Program-made: the position numbers and the translations under genes
Notes under the pieces: generated by a model
What the model was told of the DNA's origin: nothing
The model's input: only the letters and a program-made list of their open reading frames with translations
Databases searched by the model: none
In this document: positions 1 to 9,632 of the stretch, in pieces
Position numbering within the stretch: position 1 is the stretch's first letter
Layout of the letters: each line of letters starts with the position of its first letter
Assembly: GCF_000300815.1 (NCBI RefSeq)
Contig: NZ_AMRX01000003.1
Coordinates: forward strand, 124,001 to 188,000
Direction: 5' to 3'
Length of the DNA: 64,000 nt
Origin: Gayadomonas joobiniege G7
GTDB taxonomy: Bacteria > Pseudomonadota > Gammaproteobacteria > Enterobacterales > Alteromonadaceae

Positions 1-2
1 TC

Positions 3-965
3 ACCAATAGCACGCCGATTGGTTCAATTGCTGTTGGTGCAGAGCAAGCAAGAACGCGATATGAAGCCGATGAAATTACTTACCGTACAGACTCATCAGG
101 TGCGCCCGTTTATGACGATGACGGCAACCGAGTTATTGCCAGCGTGGTTGAAGGTGACGAGATTCAAGGTGATTTTAGCACGCTTGCTAGCTTATTAGGG
201 GGCGTCAACGGGACTTTAGTTGGGGTTGTTAAAGATGGTTGGGGGGCAGTGCTGCAAGCGGTCACGACGGCAACTAATTCTAATATATTGGCAACACCCA
301 GTTTAACGACATTAGATAACCAAGAAGCTTCATTTATCGTGGGTCAAGAAGTGCCAACAATCACAGGCGCCACGGCATCTAGCACTAATTCAAATCCATT
401 TCAGACCGTTGAGCGGAAAGAAGTCGGTATTAAACTCAAAGTAACGCCGCAAATTAATGAAGGTAATGCTGTGATGCTGACAATAGAACAAGAAGTGTCT
501 AGTGTGGCGGGCGCAACCGGTGTGGATGTAAGTTTTAATAAACGTGAAATTAAAACCACGGTAATGGCTGATGATGGTGCGACTATCGTTCTTGGTGGTT
601 TGATTGATGAAGACATTCAAGAAAGTGTCTCTAAGGTGCCTTTGTTAGGAGATATTCCAATTATTGGCAACCTGTTTAAATCAACCAGTAATACGAAACG
701 TAAGCGCAACCTGATGGTGTTCATCAAACCGACCATTATTCGGGATGGTTTAAGCCAAAGCAAAGTGAGTCATCGAAAATATAACTTCTTGCGTGCTCAG
801 CAAATTAAACGCCAATCTGAAGGCAACTTTTTGTCATACAGTGATGACATTTCTGTTTTGCCAGAGTGGGATGACCATATGGCATTGCCCCCTTCGTTTG
901 AAGAGTACTTAAGCGAAAAAGGCGCGTTAAAAGAGTATTTGAAAAAACATGACGAGCAAGAATAA
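3..965 (+). CDS. gspD: Type II secretion outer-membrane secretin GspD (3' part)
   Basis: GspD forms the outer-membrane channel of the type II secretion system. The reading frame is already open at the left edge, so the N-terminal N-domains lie outside the window and only about 320 C-terminal residues are seen. The visible part is the secretin domain: [18 protein letters not shown], the GQEVP stretch, an [15 protein letters not shown] strand and the closing [14 protein letters not shown] segment, typical of GspD/PulD secretins. A charged tail of about 70 residues follows, a common place for pilotin binding. The stop codon overlaps the gspE start by one base, showing translational coupling in the gsp operon. 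Confidence 0.95.
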   Translation, partial: TNSTPIGSIAVGAEQARTRYEADEITYRTDSSGAPVYDDDGNRVIASVVEGDEIQGDFSTLASLLGGVNGTLVGVVKDGWGAVLQAVTTATNSNILATPSLTTLDNQEASFIVGQEVPTITGATASSTNSNPFQTVERKEVGIKLKVTPQINEGNAVMLTIEQEVSSVAGATGVDVSFNKREIKTTVMADDGATIVLGGLIDEDIQESVSKVPLLGDIPIIGNLFKSTSNTKRKRNLMVFIKPTIIRDGLSQSKVSHRKYNFLRAQQIKRQSEGNFLSYSDDISVLPEWDDHMALPPSFEEYLSEKGALKEYLKKHDEQE

Positions 966-2518
966 TGAGTGATTTGCAAGCGAGTCTAGCTGAAGAACAA
1001 AGCGAGCTATTAGCGCCCGAGGTGTCAGACGAAGATCTTTTGCCACCTGGACATGCCCGTTTGCCTTTTGCTTACGCCAATCGGCATGGTGTTTTTGTAC
1101 AAGAAAATGATGACGGCAGTTGGGTGGCGGTTTGCCGAAATAATGTCTCACTCGCCAGTTTATTAGAAGTTAAACGCTTTTTAAGCAAGCCGTTTACGGT
1201 TGAAAAAATTGACAGCGAAGCATTTGAGTTACGGTTAACAACAGCCTATCAACGAGATTCTTCTGAAGCACGTCAATTAATGGAAGATATCGGAAACGAA
1301 GCCGACTTATTTTCGTTGGTCGATGAACTGCCAGAGACAGAAGACCTGCTCGAAAATGAAGATGATGCACCTATCATTAAATTGATTAATGCAATGCTCA
1401 GCGAAGCTATAAAAGAGGGCGCTTCGGATATTCACGTAGAAACCTTTGAAAAAGATTTGAAAGTGCGTTTTCGGGTGGATGGTATTTTACGTGAGGTGCT
1501 TAAACCAAACCGTAAACTGGCGTCGGTACTCATTTCTCGGATCAAGGTTATGGCTAAACTAGATATAGCCGAAAAGCGCGTGCCTCAAGATGGGCGTATT
1601 TCGTTACGTATTGCCGGTCGTGCTGTTGATGTTAGGGTGAGTACCATGCCATCAAGTCATGGTGAGCGGGCCGTATTACGTTTATTAGATAAAAATAACG
1701 CAAGATTAAATTTAGCTGACCTTGGCATGACGGCAGCTAACCGTGAGCGCTTTGATCAATTAATTCATAAACCTCATGGTATTATTTTGGTTACAGGTCC
1801 AACGGGTTCGGGTAAATCTACTACCTTATATGCTGGTTTGTCTCAACTTAACTCGGACGATCGTAATATTTTAACAGTTGAAGATCCGATCGAATATGCC
1901 CTTGAAGGTGTTGGACAAACTCAAGTAAATACTAAGGTGGATATGACTTTTGCTCGTGGTTTACGGGCTATTTTGCGGCAAGATCCCGATGTCGTGATGG
2001 TGGGTGAGATCCGAGATTTAGAAACTGCACACATCGCCGTGCAAGCGAGTTTAACGGGCCATCTGGTTATGTCTACGCTACACACAAATACCGCTGCTGG
2101 CGCTATTACCCGGCTTGAAGATATGGGAGTAGAACCTTTTTTATTATCATCGTCGTTGTTAGGCGTGTTGGCTCAGCGATTAGTTAGAACCCTGTGTGAA
2201 GATTGTAAAGTGTCGCATCAACCCGACAGCCGCGAACGTGAAATTTTGGGCTTAAGCGAAACGGACGATGTAACCATTTATAGACCGGGTGGCTGTGCTG
2301 AGTGTAATCATACCGGTTATCGAGGGCGCTCTGGCATTCATGAATTGCTGACCGTGAACGAAGAGATCCGCGAAATGATCCACAATGGAGTTGGCGAGCA
2401 AGCGATTGAAAAACTCGTGCGTCAAACCACTCCAAGTATTCGTCAAGATGGCTGTAGCAAAGTGCTGGAAGGCATCACCTCGTTGGAAGAAGTGATCCGC
2501 GTCACGCGGGAGGATTAA
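965..2518 (+). CDS. gspE: Type II secretion ATPase GspE
   Basis: Cytoplasmic hexameric ATPase that powers pseudopilus assembly. It is full length for the family (517 aa). An N-terminal GspE domain covers about residues 30-130, followed by the RecA-like ATPase core. Walker [10 protein letters not shown] starts at residue 278, the Asp box is TVEDPIEY, and the Walker B region [12 protein letters not shown] lies near residue 340. The zinc-binding tetracysteine of GspE is intact (C411, C414, C444, C447, in CEDC and CAEC). It starts one base inside the gspD stop and is followed four bases later by gspF. Confidence 0.97.
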   Translation: MSDLQASLAEEQSELLAPEVSDEDLLPPGHARLPFAYANRHGVFVQENDDGSWVAVCRNNVSLASLLEVKRFLSKPFTVEKIDSEAFELRLTTAYQRDSSEARQLMEDIGNEADLFSLVDELPETEDLLENEDDAPIIKLINAMLSEAIKEGASDIHVETFEKDLKVRFRVDGILREVLKPNRKLASVLISRIKVMAKLDIAEKRVPQDGRISLRIAGRAVDVRVSTMPSSHGERAVLRLLDKNNARLNLADLGMTAANRERFDQLIHKPHGIILVTGPTGSGKSTTLYAGLSQLNSDDRNILTVEDPIEYALEGVGQTQVNTKVDMTFARGLRAILRQDPDVVMVGEIRDLETAHIAVQASLTGHLVMSTLHTNTAAGAITRLEDMGVEPFLLSSSLLGVLAQRLVRTLCEDCKVSHQPDSREREILGLSETDDVTIYRPGGCAECNHTGYRGRSGIHELLTVNEEIREMIHNGVGEQAIEKLVRQTTPSIRQDGCSKVLEGITSLEEVIRVTRED

Positions 2519-2522
2519 TCTA

Positions 2523-3749
2523 GTGGCGGCATTTGCATATAAAGCGCTTGATAAAAAAGGGCGTAATAAAAAAGGCATCATTGAAGCGGATACACCGCGT
2601 GCTGCACGCCAACTCTTGCGAGAAAAAGGTTTAATGCCGGTCGCAATAGAGACAGCCAGCTCGCAAGAAAGCAATAAAGGCAAACGCAGCAAAAGCTGGT
2701 TCACGCTCGAAAAAAAGATATCAGCCACCGACTTGGCGTTATTAACGCGTCAGTTATCCACATTGGTAGCATCTGGTTTACCGATTGAAGAAGCCCTGCT
2801 TGCCGTGGCTCAGCAAACTGAAAAGCCACGTATCGAAAGCATGGTCATGGCGGTTCGTTCGCGAGTGACCGAAGGTTACAACCTAGCGGATAGCATGGCC
2901 GAATATCCACATATTTTTGACAATCTATTTTGTGCTATGGTGGCTGCTGGCGAAAAATCAGGCCACTTGGATACAGTATTAGAACGTCTGGCCGACTACA
3001 CAGAACAGCGCCAGCAAACCCGTTCGCAAATACAGCAAGCCTCTATCTATCCAATCATGTTGATGGTGGTCGCTTTGTCTGTTGTGTATTTTTTATTAAC
3101 GTCTGTCGTCCCTAAAATTGTTGCTCAGTTTGATCGATTGGGTGGGGATCTGCCCGCCTCAACTCAATTTATGATAGCGGTCAGTGACTTTTTAACCCAG
3201 TATGGGATCTTTTTTATTATTTTTATTTTAGCCGCTGGTATTACTTTTCAGCGGGCGATCAAGCGGCCAAAAATACGTTTTAAATACCACCAGTTGTTAT
3301 TAAAACTGCCTTTGGTTGGCAAGGTATCGAGAGGCTTAAATACGGCTCGTTTTGCTCGAACGCTCAGCATTTTAACGGCTAGCGCCGTGCCTTTATTAGA
3401 AAGCATGAAGATTTCTGGCGATGTGTTAAGCAACGATTATATTAAAGACGCCATTCAAAGTGCTCGCTTAAAAGTGCGGGAAGGGGCTAGCTTGCGCGGT
3501 TCACTTGAGCAAACCAAGCTTTTTCCACCCATGATGCTGCATATGATAGCCAGTGGTGAAAAAAGTGGTGAGCTGGAGAATATGTTAGGGCGGGCAGCCG
3601 ATAACCAAGATAGAGAATTTGAATCTTTAGTGAATATCACACTGAGCATTATTGGCCCGGCCATGGTCTTAAGTATGGCCGCTGTGGTATTTTTTATAGT
3701 GATGTCAATTTTACAGCCAATTATGGCGCTTAACTCAATGGTAGGATAA
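2523..3749 (+). CDS. gspF: Type II secretion inner-membrane platform protein GspF
   Basis: Polytopic inner-membrane protein that couples the GspE ATPase to the pseudopilus. It has the family length (408 aa) and two tandem T2SSF domains (about residues 70-195 and 275-395), each starting with the LTRQLSTLVASGLP or ARTLSILTASAVP type motif. Three hydrophobic segments are seen near residues 170-193, 222-238 and 375-397. The start codon is GTG, four bases after the gspE stop; no in-frame ATG gives a complete N-terminus. Confidence 0.97.
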   Translation: MAAFAYKALDKKGRNKKGIIEADTPRAARQLLREKGLMPVAIETASSQESNKGKRSKSWFTLEKKISATDLALLTRQLSTLVASGLPIEEALLAVAQQTEKPRIESMVMAVRSRVTEGYNLADSMAEYPHIFDNLFCAMVAAGEKSGHLDTVLERLADYTEQRQQTRSQIQQASIYPIMLMVVALSVVYFLLTSVVPKIVAQFDRLGGDLPASTQFMIAVSDFLTQYGIFFIIFILAAGITFQRAIKRPKIRFKYHQLLLKLPLVGKVSRGLNTARFARTLSILTASAVPLLESMKISGDVLSNDYIKDAIQSARLKVREGASLRGSLEQTKLFPPMMLHMIASGEKSGELENMLGRAADNQDREFESLVNITLSIIGPAMVLSMAAVVFFIVMSILQPIMALNSMVG

Positions 3750-3751
3750 AG

Positions 3752-4186
3752 ATGAAAGCGATCAAACAGCAACAAGGTTTTACAATATTAGAGATTATGG
3801 TCGTATTGGTCATAATAGGTATTTTGGCAGGCATGATTGCGCCTAACTTTATTGGTGAAAGTGATAAAGCAAAAGTTAAAAAGGCGGCAACCGACATAGT
3901 GACATTAGAGCAAGCGCTGGATATGTACAAATTAAACAATCATGTTTATCCATCAACCGAGCAAGGTTTGTCGGCATTAGTCGAAGAACCCACAATTGAT
4001 CCGGTTCCTAAAAATTATCCAGATGGTGGTTATATTCGCCGATTACCAGAAGATCCTTGGGGCAATGAATATCAATTATTAAGCCCAGGTGAAAATGGCA
4101 AAATCGATATTTTTTCAATTGGTCCAGATGGGCAAGCCGATACCGAAGACGATATTGGTAATTGGAACGTCAACGACTTTTTATAA
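3752..4186 (+). CDS. gspG: Major pseudopilin GspG
   Basis: Major pseudopilin of the type II secretion system. The short positively charged leader ends in a glycine followed by FTILEIMVVLVIIGILAG, the class III signal cleaved and N-methylated by the prepilin peptidase GspO/PilD, with the conserved Glu at +5. The C-terminal half carries the T2SSG features EDPWGNEYQLLSPG and an acidic loop DGQADTEDD that fits the family's calcium site. At 144 aa it has the usual length. It lies in the middle of the gsp operon, 2 bp after gspF. Confidence 0.97.
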   Translation: MKAIKQQQGFTILEIMVVLVIIGILAGMIAPNFIGESDKAKVKKAATDIVTLEQALDMYKLNNHVYPSTEQGLSALVEEPTIDPVPKNYPDGGYIRRLPEDPWGNEYQLLSPGENGKIDIFSIGPDGQADTEDDIGNWNVNDFL

Positions 4187-4189
4187 ATT

Positions 4190-4807
4190 ATGAAAACGGC
4201 TAGTTTTAACCACAAAAAATATCAGCACGGCTTTACTTTATTAGAGGTCATGTTGGTTATGGTATTGCTGGCCGTGATGGTATCAAGCATTAGTTTGTCT
4301 TTTGACTTACGTAGTCCCTACGATAAAGTTAAAGACGAAGCGCGTCGGTTTCAAGCTGCTTTTCAACTCGCTTCAGATTATGCGTTGTTAAATAGTTTTC
4401 AACTTGGGCTTGTTGTCGACAAGGCGACTTATCAGTTTGTTGCGTTTGATGGGGATAACTGGCAAACGCTAGAGGATGACAAAAGTTTATCTAAACATGA
4501 ATTAAGCCAAGAGATAGAATTAAGCTTAACCATGCAGCAGATTGATTGGTTGAGTGACCAGCAGCAAGACGAAGGCATTTTTAGTGTTGCAGGGAGCAAC
4601 GAAGAAGACTCAGACACTGGGCAAGATAATAAAGATAAAATAATACCGCAAGTGTATTTATTTAGTAGTGGTGAATACATCCCAAGTGAATTCAGTTTAA
4701 CTTTTACTTGGGTTGGCGACAGTGAGCAAACGTTATTTTTTGAAGTGACTGGCGCTGGCGGTTTCCCGCTTAAAATTAGCGATACGGAGGGGCAACTTGA
4801 ACAATAA
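4190..4807 (+). CDS. gspH: Minor pseudopilin GspH
   Basis: Minor pseudopilin with the prepilin cleavage signal HGFTLLEVMLVMVLLAVMV near residue 14. At 205 aa it is within the family range. An acidic low-complexity stretch near residues 134-148 (NEEDSDTGQDNKDK) looks like a surface loop insertion. The GspH assignment rests on the operon slot between gspG and gspI as well as the GspH-like C-terminus ending in a FEVTGAGG strand. The 3' end overlaps the gspI start by 11 bases. Confidence 0.9.
   Translation: MKTASFNHKKYQHGFTLLEVMLVMVLLAVMVSSISLSFDLRSPYDKVKDEARRFQAAFQLASDYALLNSFQLGLVVDKATYQFVAFDGDNWQTLEDDKSLSKHELSQEIELSLTMQQIDWLSDQQQDEGIFSVAGSNEEDSDTGQDNKDKIIPQVYLFSSGEYIPSEFSLTFTWVGDSEQTLFFEVTGAGGFPLKISDTEGQLEQ
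4786..4790 (+). promoter_or_regulatory. Shine-Dalgarno site deciding the TTG start of gspI
   Basis: GGAGG stands six bases before a TTG at 4797 inside the end of gspH. No in-frame ATG occurs near the prepilin leader, so this strong site supports the TTG start. Confidence 0.7.
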
Positions 4808-5207
4808 GTTAAGCACTAACGTAAACGCGTGCCAAACACCTAAAAAATCTGCAGGTTTTACCATTTTGGAAGTGATAGTAGCGCTTGGTATTTTAGCAAC
4901 AGCCGGGGTTGCTGTGGTGCAATCCAGCTCAGTTCATATTAACAACCAAGCCCGCTTACAAGAGCATGCAATGGCGTCTTGGGTTGCTTCTAATCAACTT
5001 AATCAGCTGCTTATGGCACAAAACTGGCCGATAAAAAAAGGTCAAAAAGGAGAAAGTGAGATCGGTGGCCGCAATTGGTACTGGCAGCTCGATGTTTTAA
5101 AAACCGCTTTTGGTGATGAATTGGTGGCCGTTAAAGTACTGGTTTACAGCGATGCAGAACGGCAAGACTATGTCACTGAAATGACGACCTATTTGAGTAA
5201 ACCATGA
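4797..5207 (+). CDS. gspI: Minor pseudopilin GspI
   Basis: Minor pseudopilin that in known systems forms the tip complex with GspJ and GspK. The leader ends at AGFTILEVIVALGILATAG, with Glu at +5 after the cleavage glycine. The C-terminal domain contains the GGRNWYWQLDV strand typical of T2SSI. The start is TTG, chosen because a GGAGG site lies six bases upstream; the gene overlaps gspH by 11 bases and gspJ by four (ATGA). Confidence 0.93.
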   Translation: MNNKLSTNVNACQTPKKSAGFTILEVIVALGILATAGVAVVQSSSVHINNQARLQEHAMASWVASNQLNQLLMAQNWPIKKGQKGESEIGGRNWYWQLDVLKTAFGDELVAVKVLVYSDAERQDYVTEMTTYLSKP

Positions 5208-5857
5208 AATTTAAACAAGCAAACTCCGGGTTTACTTTAATCGAAATGTTATTGGCATTCACCATTTTTGCCTTGATGGGTATGGCTGGCTTTAGCATTT
5301 TGAACAACACAGTCAATAGCAATGAAGCCTCTATTAAACATAGCGAAGCGTTAAACAAACTTCAGCGCAGCATGTTAATCATTGAACGTGACCTTATGCA
5401 AATGGCTCACCGCATGGTAAGAGTTCAAGGCGAAATTAAACCTCAACCAAGGACGATAGCGCATGGTGAGTTGATTTTAGAGAGTGAGTCAGAAGTCTTG
5501 GCATTTCGCCGTAACGGTTGGCTAAACCCATTGAATATACTTCCCCGCAGCCAAATACAATCACTCGCTTATCGAGTCAGGGATGAGCAACTAGAGCGCT
5601 TATATTTTAACTATCCCGATCCGGTTAAAGGTGAAGATTACAAAATCCAGGTATTAATGGACCAAGTTAAATCTTTACACTTTGAGTTTTATGACAGCAA
5701 TAGTAAAAAATGGTTAACCGAATGGTCAGAAGCTAAGCTTCCAGGCGGTATCAAAATTGTCATTGAGCATACAGATTTGGGCGCACTAGAGCGGGTGTTT
5801 GCGTTAGCCGGCGGAAATTTTAAATCCGGTGGGAGTCTAAATGATGCGACCCAATAA
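5204..5857 (+). CDS. gspJ: Minor pseudopilin GspJ
   Basis: Minor pseudopilin of the tip complex. Prepilin signal SGFTLIEMLLAFTIFALMG near residue 8, then a 180-residue globular domain with the T2SSJ core (IERDLMQMAHR, ESEVLAFRRNGWLNP, LERLYFNYPD). At 217 aa it is standard length. It overlaps gspI by four bases and gspK by 17. Confidence 0.95.
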   Translation: MKFKQANSGFTLIEMLLAFTIFALMGMAGFSILNNTVNSNEASIKHSEALNKLQRSMLIIERDLMQMAHRMVRVQGEIKPQPRTIAHGELILESESEVLAFRRNGWLNPLNILPRSQIQSLAYRVRDEQLERLYFNYPDPVKGEDYKIQVLMDQVKSLHFEFYDSNSKKWLTEWSEAKLPGGIKIVIEHTDLGALERVFALAGGNFKSGGSLNDATQ

Positions 5858-6896
5858 AGGCGTAGCTTTAATTACCGTATTATTGATTGTTGCATTGGTG
5901 ACTATCATTGCCGCTGAAATGGCAGTGCGTATGCAAATGCAAATTAAACGTGTTGATAATATATCTTCTAACCAACAAGCTTATTGGTATGCAATAGCAG
6001 GTGAATCGCTCGCGCGTTTAGCGCTGACTGAAGCCTATAAAGAAAACGCTGAGGCAATTAATTTAAATCAACCTTGGGCAGTTGAAGAACAAAGTTATCC
6101 GATCGAAAATGGCGCAGTTATCACAGGAACCGCAAAAGATTTACAAAGCTGCTTTAATTTAAATGCCGTTGTGGTTAATGAGGGTGCAGAGCAGAGTGAT
6201 GGCTCATTAAATGATAGTAATACAGATGAAGATAGTTCACAAGTGGATGATAAAAAGGCACTGAACCCAACTCGATTAGAACAATTTACGTATTTGTTAG
6301 AAAACATAGGTATAGATAATTATGAAGCAGAAGCTCTGCGCGACAGTGTTGCAGACTGGTTAGATGCAGATTCACAAACACGCAGTTATGGTGCTGAAGA
6401 TTATTTTTACGAAGCTAAAGCCGCACCTTACTTGCCTGCTAATGGCATGTTTGCTGATGCCTCAGAATTGCGGTTGGTTAAAGGATTTGACAGCCCGCCC
6501 AATGGCTATCAATACCTGCAAGATTTATTAGAGCATGCCTGTGTTATTCCGTCAGAAAATGAGATGATACTGAACGTAAATACGATTAAAGCTGAAAATG
6601 CCGAAGTATTGGCCGCTATGTTTAATAATAAATTAACGGTTACTGCGGCACGCGAAGTTATAGAATCCCGACCGGATGATGGGTTTAACGATATTAATGA
6701 TTTTTGGAATTTGCCCGAAATAAAAGCAGTTGGGCAAATATCCAGCGATTTTAAAAAACAATTTGCAACGACAAGTCGTTATTTTCAGCTGTTCAGTAAA
6801 ACCGAATATAACAATAGCTGGATAAGCTTAACTTCTCTGTTAGCCAGAGATCAGCAAGGCAAGTTTGTCGTCCTTGCGCGTAAGATTGGAGTCTAA
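5841..6896 (+). CDS. gspK: Minor pseudopilin GspK
   Basis: Largest pseudopilin and the expected cap of the pseudopilus. The leader KGVALITVLLIVALVTIIA lacks the +5 Glu, as is normal for GspK. The alpha domain and the DWLDADSQTRSYGAEDYFY motif with RDSVADWLD (metal-binding region in known GspK structures) are present, followed by APYLPANGMFADASELRLVKG. An acidic low-complexity insertion lies at about residues 113-135 (SDGSLNDSNTDEDSSQVDD). The start ATGATG lies within the end of gspJ, behind GGGAG. Confidence 0.95.
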   Translation: MMRPNKGVALITVLLIVALVTIIAAEMAVRMQMQIKRVDNISSNQQAYWYAIAGESLARLALTEAYKENAEAINLNQPWAVEEQSYPIENGAVITGTAKDLQSCFNLNAVVVNEGAEQSDGSLNDSNTDEDSSQVDDKKALNPTRLEQFTYLLENIGIDNYEAEALRDSVADWLDADSQTRSYGAEDYFYEAKAAPYLPANGMFADASELRLVKGFDSPPNGYQYLQDLLEHACVIPSENEMILNVNTIKAENAEVLAAMFNNKLTVTAAREVIESRPDDGFNDINDFWNLPEIKAVGQISSDFKKQFATTSRYFQLFSKTEYNNSWISLTSLLARDQQGKFVVLARKIGV

Positions 6897-6897
6897 T

Positions 6898-8118
6898 GTG
6901 TCTGAACAATTAATAATAAAGCTGGGCAGCCATGCCGACGAGCCAATAGATTGGCTGGTTTGGTCTACTCACGAAAATGAGATCATAGCGTCTGGGGTAT
7001 TGACTAGCGCTGATGATATGCAAAGCTTGCAACAAAGGGTAAATTTGCGCACGGCAACTGTATTAGTGCCAGCGTCTGATTGTGTATTAAAACAGTTGGC
7101 AACTCCAGGTAAAGCCAATAAGCAATTTATTTTAGCTCTGCCTTATGCAATGGAAGAAGACTTGGCGACGGATGTCGATGAACTGTTTTTTGCAACTGGA
7201 CGTCAATTCAACAATGGTGAGCAAGATTATATTGAAGTCGCAGCAGTGGCGATAGAAAAAATGCAAACTTGGCTTAATTGGTTAGCCGATGCCGGCATTC
7301 AGGCGCACGTCATGCGACCAGATTGTTTAGCGCTGCCTTATTTCGAGCAAGGCATCAGTTTAATACAAGTTGGCAATCAATGGTTAATACGGCATCATGA
7401 ATTTGGCGGTTTTAATTGCCGACAAGACGAATTAAATTTTTGGTTAAATGAATTAAATAATCAAGGTCAAGCGACTACTTTACACTGTTATTCACCTTTG
7501 CCTGATGGCATCGAAGTGGATCTTGAGCCTGTTGAACATGACTTCTTGCCGGCCATGCAGGTGCTCAATCAATATATTAATCAAAGCCAATTGAATTTGC
7601 GGCAAGGCCGTTTCGCGTTTAAAAAAGATACCGCAAAATATATCAAAATATGGCGTAACGCAGCTATTTTAGCCGCGGTCGCCCTGACGATAAATCTTGC
7701 TTTTAAAGGGGTGTCTGTTTATCAATTAAACGCCCAAGCTGAGCAAATTGAAGAACAAATTCGAACCAGTTATAGTCGAGTTTTTCCTAACGGAAAAAAC
7801 TTATCCACTGTGATCATGCGCAAACAGCTACAGCGTGAATTAGCAAACTTAGGCGGTGGTGAGCAAGGCGTATCTGTTTTATCTTTGTTTGAAACTAGCG
7901 CGAAAGCATTTGCAAGCGTCCCTGAACTAAAACCAGAAAATTTTAGATTTGATTTTAAGCGCGGTGAGATACGGCTGAATGTGAGGGGACCAAACTTTCA
8001 AAGTTTTGAAAAGTTTAAAGCGGTTGCTGAGCAGAATAATTTGAAAGTAGAGCAAGGCTCGTTAAATAACCAAGGTAGTCAGGTGGTTGGTGCCATCAGT
8101 ATACGGAGCATGTCATGA
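6898..8118 (+). CDS. gspL: Type II secretion inner-membrane protein GspL
   Basis: Bitopic inner-membrane protein that recruits GspE. The cytoplasmic actin-like domain spans about residues 1-245, one transmembrane helix (IWRNAAILAAVALTINLAF) follows, then a ferredoxin-like periplasmic domain. I chose the GTG at 6898, two bases after the gspK stop and six bases behind GGAG, giving 406 aa. A longer frame beginning at TTG 6865 would overlap gspK and adds only an arginine-rich out-of-family stretch. The 3' end overlaps gspM by four bases. Confidence 0.93.
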   Translation: MSEQLIIKLGSHADEPIDWLVWSTHENEIIASGVLTSADDMQSLQQRVNLRTATVLVPASDCVLKQLATPGKANKQFILALPYAMEEDLATDVDELFFATGRQFNNGEQDYIEVAAVAIEKMQTWLNWLADAGIQAHVMRPDCLALPYFEQGISLIQVGNQWLIRHHEFGGFNCRQDELNFWLNELNNQGQATTLHCYSPLPDGIEVDLEPVEHDFLPAMQVLNQYINQSQLNLRQGRFAFKKDTAKYIKIWRNAAILAAVALTINLAFKGVSVYQLNAQAEQIEEQIRTSYSRVFPNGKNLSTVIMRKQLQRELANLGGGEQGVSVLSLFETSAKAFASVPELKPENFRFDFKRGEIRLNVRGPNFQSFEKFKAVAEQNNLKVEQGSLNNQGSQVVGAISIRSMS

Positions 8119-8579
8119 AAAACTGGTTTGAATCGTTAGCACCACGCGAGCGTCAATTAGTGTTAGGGGCAAGTATTGTTTTGGTCATTGGTTTATTTAT
8201 GCAGCTCGTTTGGGGGCCACTTAACGAAGCCGAACAAAACGCTCGTCAAAAAGTAAACAACCAGCAGCAATTATTAACTTGGATGAACGAAAAAACAGCT
8301 GAATATCAGCAGATGAAGCGCCAAGATCGCAAAGCAGTTAATGGTAGCCTGAGTCAGATCGTCAGCAGTGCCGCGCGCTCAAGTGGCATATCTTTGTCAC
8401 GAATGCAGCCGCAAGGTGACTCTCTCAATGTTCAATTAGACGAAATTGAGTTCAATAAATTGGTGCGCTGGATGGCTGATCTAACACAAAACAAAGGGTT
8501 GACGATTGAGGCGATTGACGTTCATGCCGCAGAGCAATCTGGTGTGGTTAGAGTTAGACGTTTGCAGGTGAAAAAATAA
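8115..8579 (+). CDS. gspM: Type II secretion inner-membrane protein GspM
   Basis: Small bitopic partner of GspL. N-terminal cytoplasmic tail with the typical SLAPRERQLVLGASIVL entry into a transmembrane helix at about residues 14-34, followed by a coiled-coil-like linker and a periplasmic ferredoxin-like domain. At 154 aa it is normal length. Its stop overlaps the gspN start (TAATG). Confidence 0.93.
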   Translation: MKNWFESLAPRERQLVLGASIVLVIGLFMQLVWGPLNEAEQNARQKVNNQQQLLTWMNEKTAEYQQMKRQDRKAVNGSLSQIVSSAARSSGISLSRMQPQGDSLNVQLDEIEFNKLVRWMADLTQNKGLTIEAIDVHAAEQSGVVRVRRLQVKK

Positions 8580-9334
8580 TGACAGCTTGGGTTTCACGCA
8601 TTTTCTTTTTATTATTGTGTTATTTAGTTTTTTTAATCGCGACCTTGCCTGCTAATTTAGTGATTGATCAATTTCAACCACCTAAAAATGTTCAGCTTGG
8701 CAATGCAACTGGCACAATATGGAACGGGCACTTATCTGCGCTGGCGATAGAGGGGATTGCATTAAAAAATGTATCATGGCAAATGACCCCCGCTTCTTTA
8801 TTAACAGGTAAACTGGGCTACGACATCAACTTTGGGCAGACGCGCAAAGTATTGCAGCCAAGTGGCCAGTTGACTGCGGAGTATGGTTTTAACGGGGCTC
8901 AGTTAACGGACCTCAGTGCTCGTTTTCCGGCAGATTTAGTTGCCCAAAAGCTTCAGTTAGGGTTTCCAATACAAGCCGCAGGTTTGGTTGAAGTGAATAT
9001 TGAAAAAGCGAGTTTAGGCACACCGGTTTGTGGTCAATTGAGCGGCGATATCGTTTGGCGACTTGCGTCTGTTGATGTAAATAACTTAAATTTTAGTTAT
9101 GGTGATATAAAAACCGATTTACATTGTTTGAGTGGTGCACTGCAAGCGCAAATTAGTGGCAACCCAGATCGACTCAAGGTTGACCTTACGGCAGACTGGG
9201 ATGGCAAGGCCTATAAATTAACGGGCCATGTAGCGCCTGGCAAAAATGCGGATAAAAATTTGCGTGAGGCGATGCGCTTTTTAGGTAACCCTGACGCTCA
9301 AGGGCGATATTTAATTAGTTTTTCGGGCCAATGA
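8579..9334 (+). CDS. gspN: Type II secretion protein GspN
   Basis: Accessory inner-membrane/periplasmic component found in a subset of type II systems. One N-terminal transmembrane helix (residues about 6-26) precedes a beta-rich periplasmic domain with repeated GNATGTIWNGHLSALAI and GLVEVNIEKASL motifs, as in the T2SSN family. It is the last secretion gene of the operon and overlaps the following lipoprotein gene by four bases. Confidence 0.92.
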   Translation: MTAWVSRIFFLLLCYLVFLIATLPANLVIDQFQPPKNVQLGNATGTIWNGHLSALAIEGIALKNVSWQMTPASLLTGKLGYDINFGQTRKVLQPSGQLTAEYGFNGAQLTDLSARFPADLVAQKLQLGFPIQAAGLVEVNIEKASLGTPVCGQLSGDIVWRLASVDVNNLNFSYGDIKTDLHCLSGALQAQISGNPDRLKVDLTADWDGKAYKLTGHVAPGKNADKNLREAMRFLGNPDAQGRYLISFSGQ

Positions 9335-9555
9335 TGATGAAAATTAAAATAATTGTTTTAAGCAGCGTACTGGCACTGGCAGCATGCAGTCAAAAAAATT
9401 GGTATCAAGGTATGCAGGAAGCAGGTCGGCAGCAAAATTGTCGAGATATTGTTAATGAATTAGATAAAGAGAAATGCGAAGAACAATATCAAGTGGATTA
9501 TGAAACCTATCAAAAACAACGGCAAGATGTGCTAAACGCGCAGGATAAAAACTAA
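9331..9555 (+). CDS. Small conserved lipoprotein of unknown function
   Basis: A 74-residue protein with a lipoprotein signal peptide: charged N-terminus, hydrophobic core and lipobox LAAC with the acylated Cys at residue 19. The mature part is short, charged and glutamine-rich, with two further cysteines (about C37 and C49) that could form a disulfide. It starts inside the gspN stop, so it is co-translated with the secretion genes. I do not recognise a family. A role as a lipoprotein accessory (for example pilotin-like) to the secretin is only suggested by its position. Confidence 0.75.
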   Translation: MMMKIKIIVLSSVLALAACSQKNWYQGMQEAGRQQNCRDIVNELDKEKCEEQYQVDYETYQKQRQDVLNAQDKN

Positions 9556-9580
9556 AAAAGCAGCGCCGATTTGGCGCTGC
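9556..9580 (-). terminator. Hairpin with T-tract on the minus strand behind the gsp operon
   Basis: GCAGCGCC (9560-9567), five-base loop, GGCGCTGC (9573-9580). On the plus strand the stem is preceded by six A and not followed by T, so it is an intrinsic terminator only for minus-strand transcription. Confidence 0.6.
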
Positions 9581-9632
9581 AAAATGCTTCCCTGTCATTC
9601 CAATACGCATTAAAGCACATTGGAATTAGACT

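Noticed and set aside
2252-2728. A 158-codon minus-strand frame
   Set aside because: It is a shadow of gspE and gspF in another frame, with no ribosome site and no family features.
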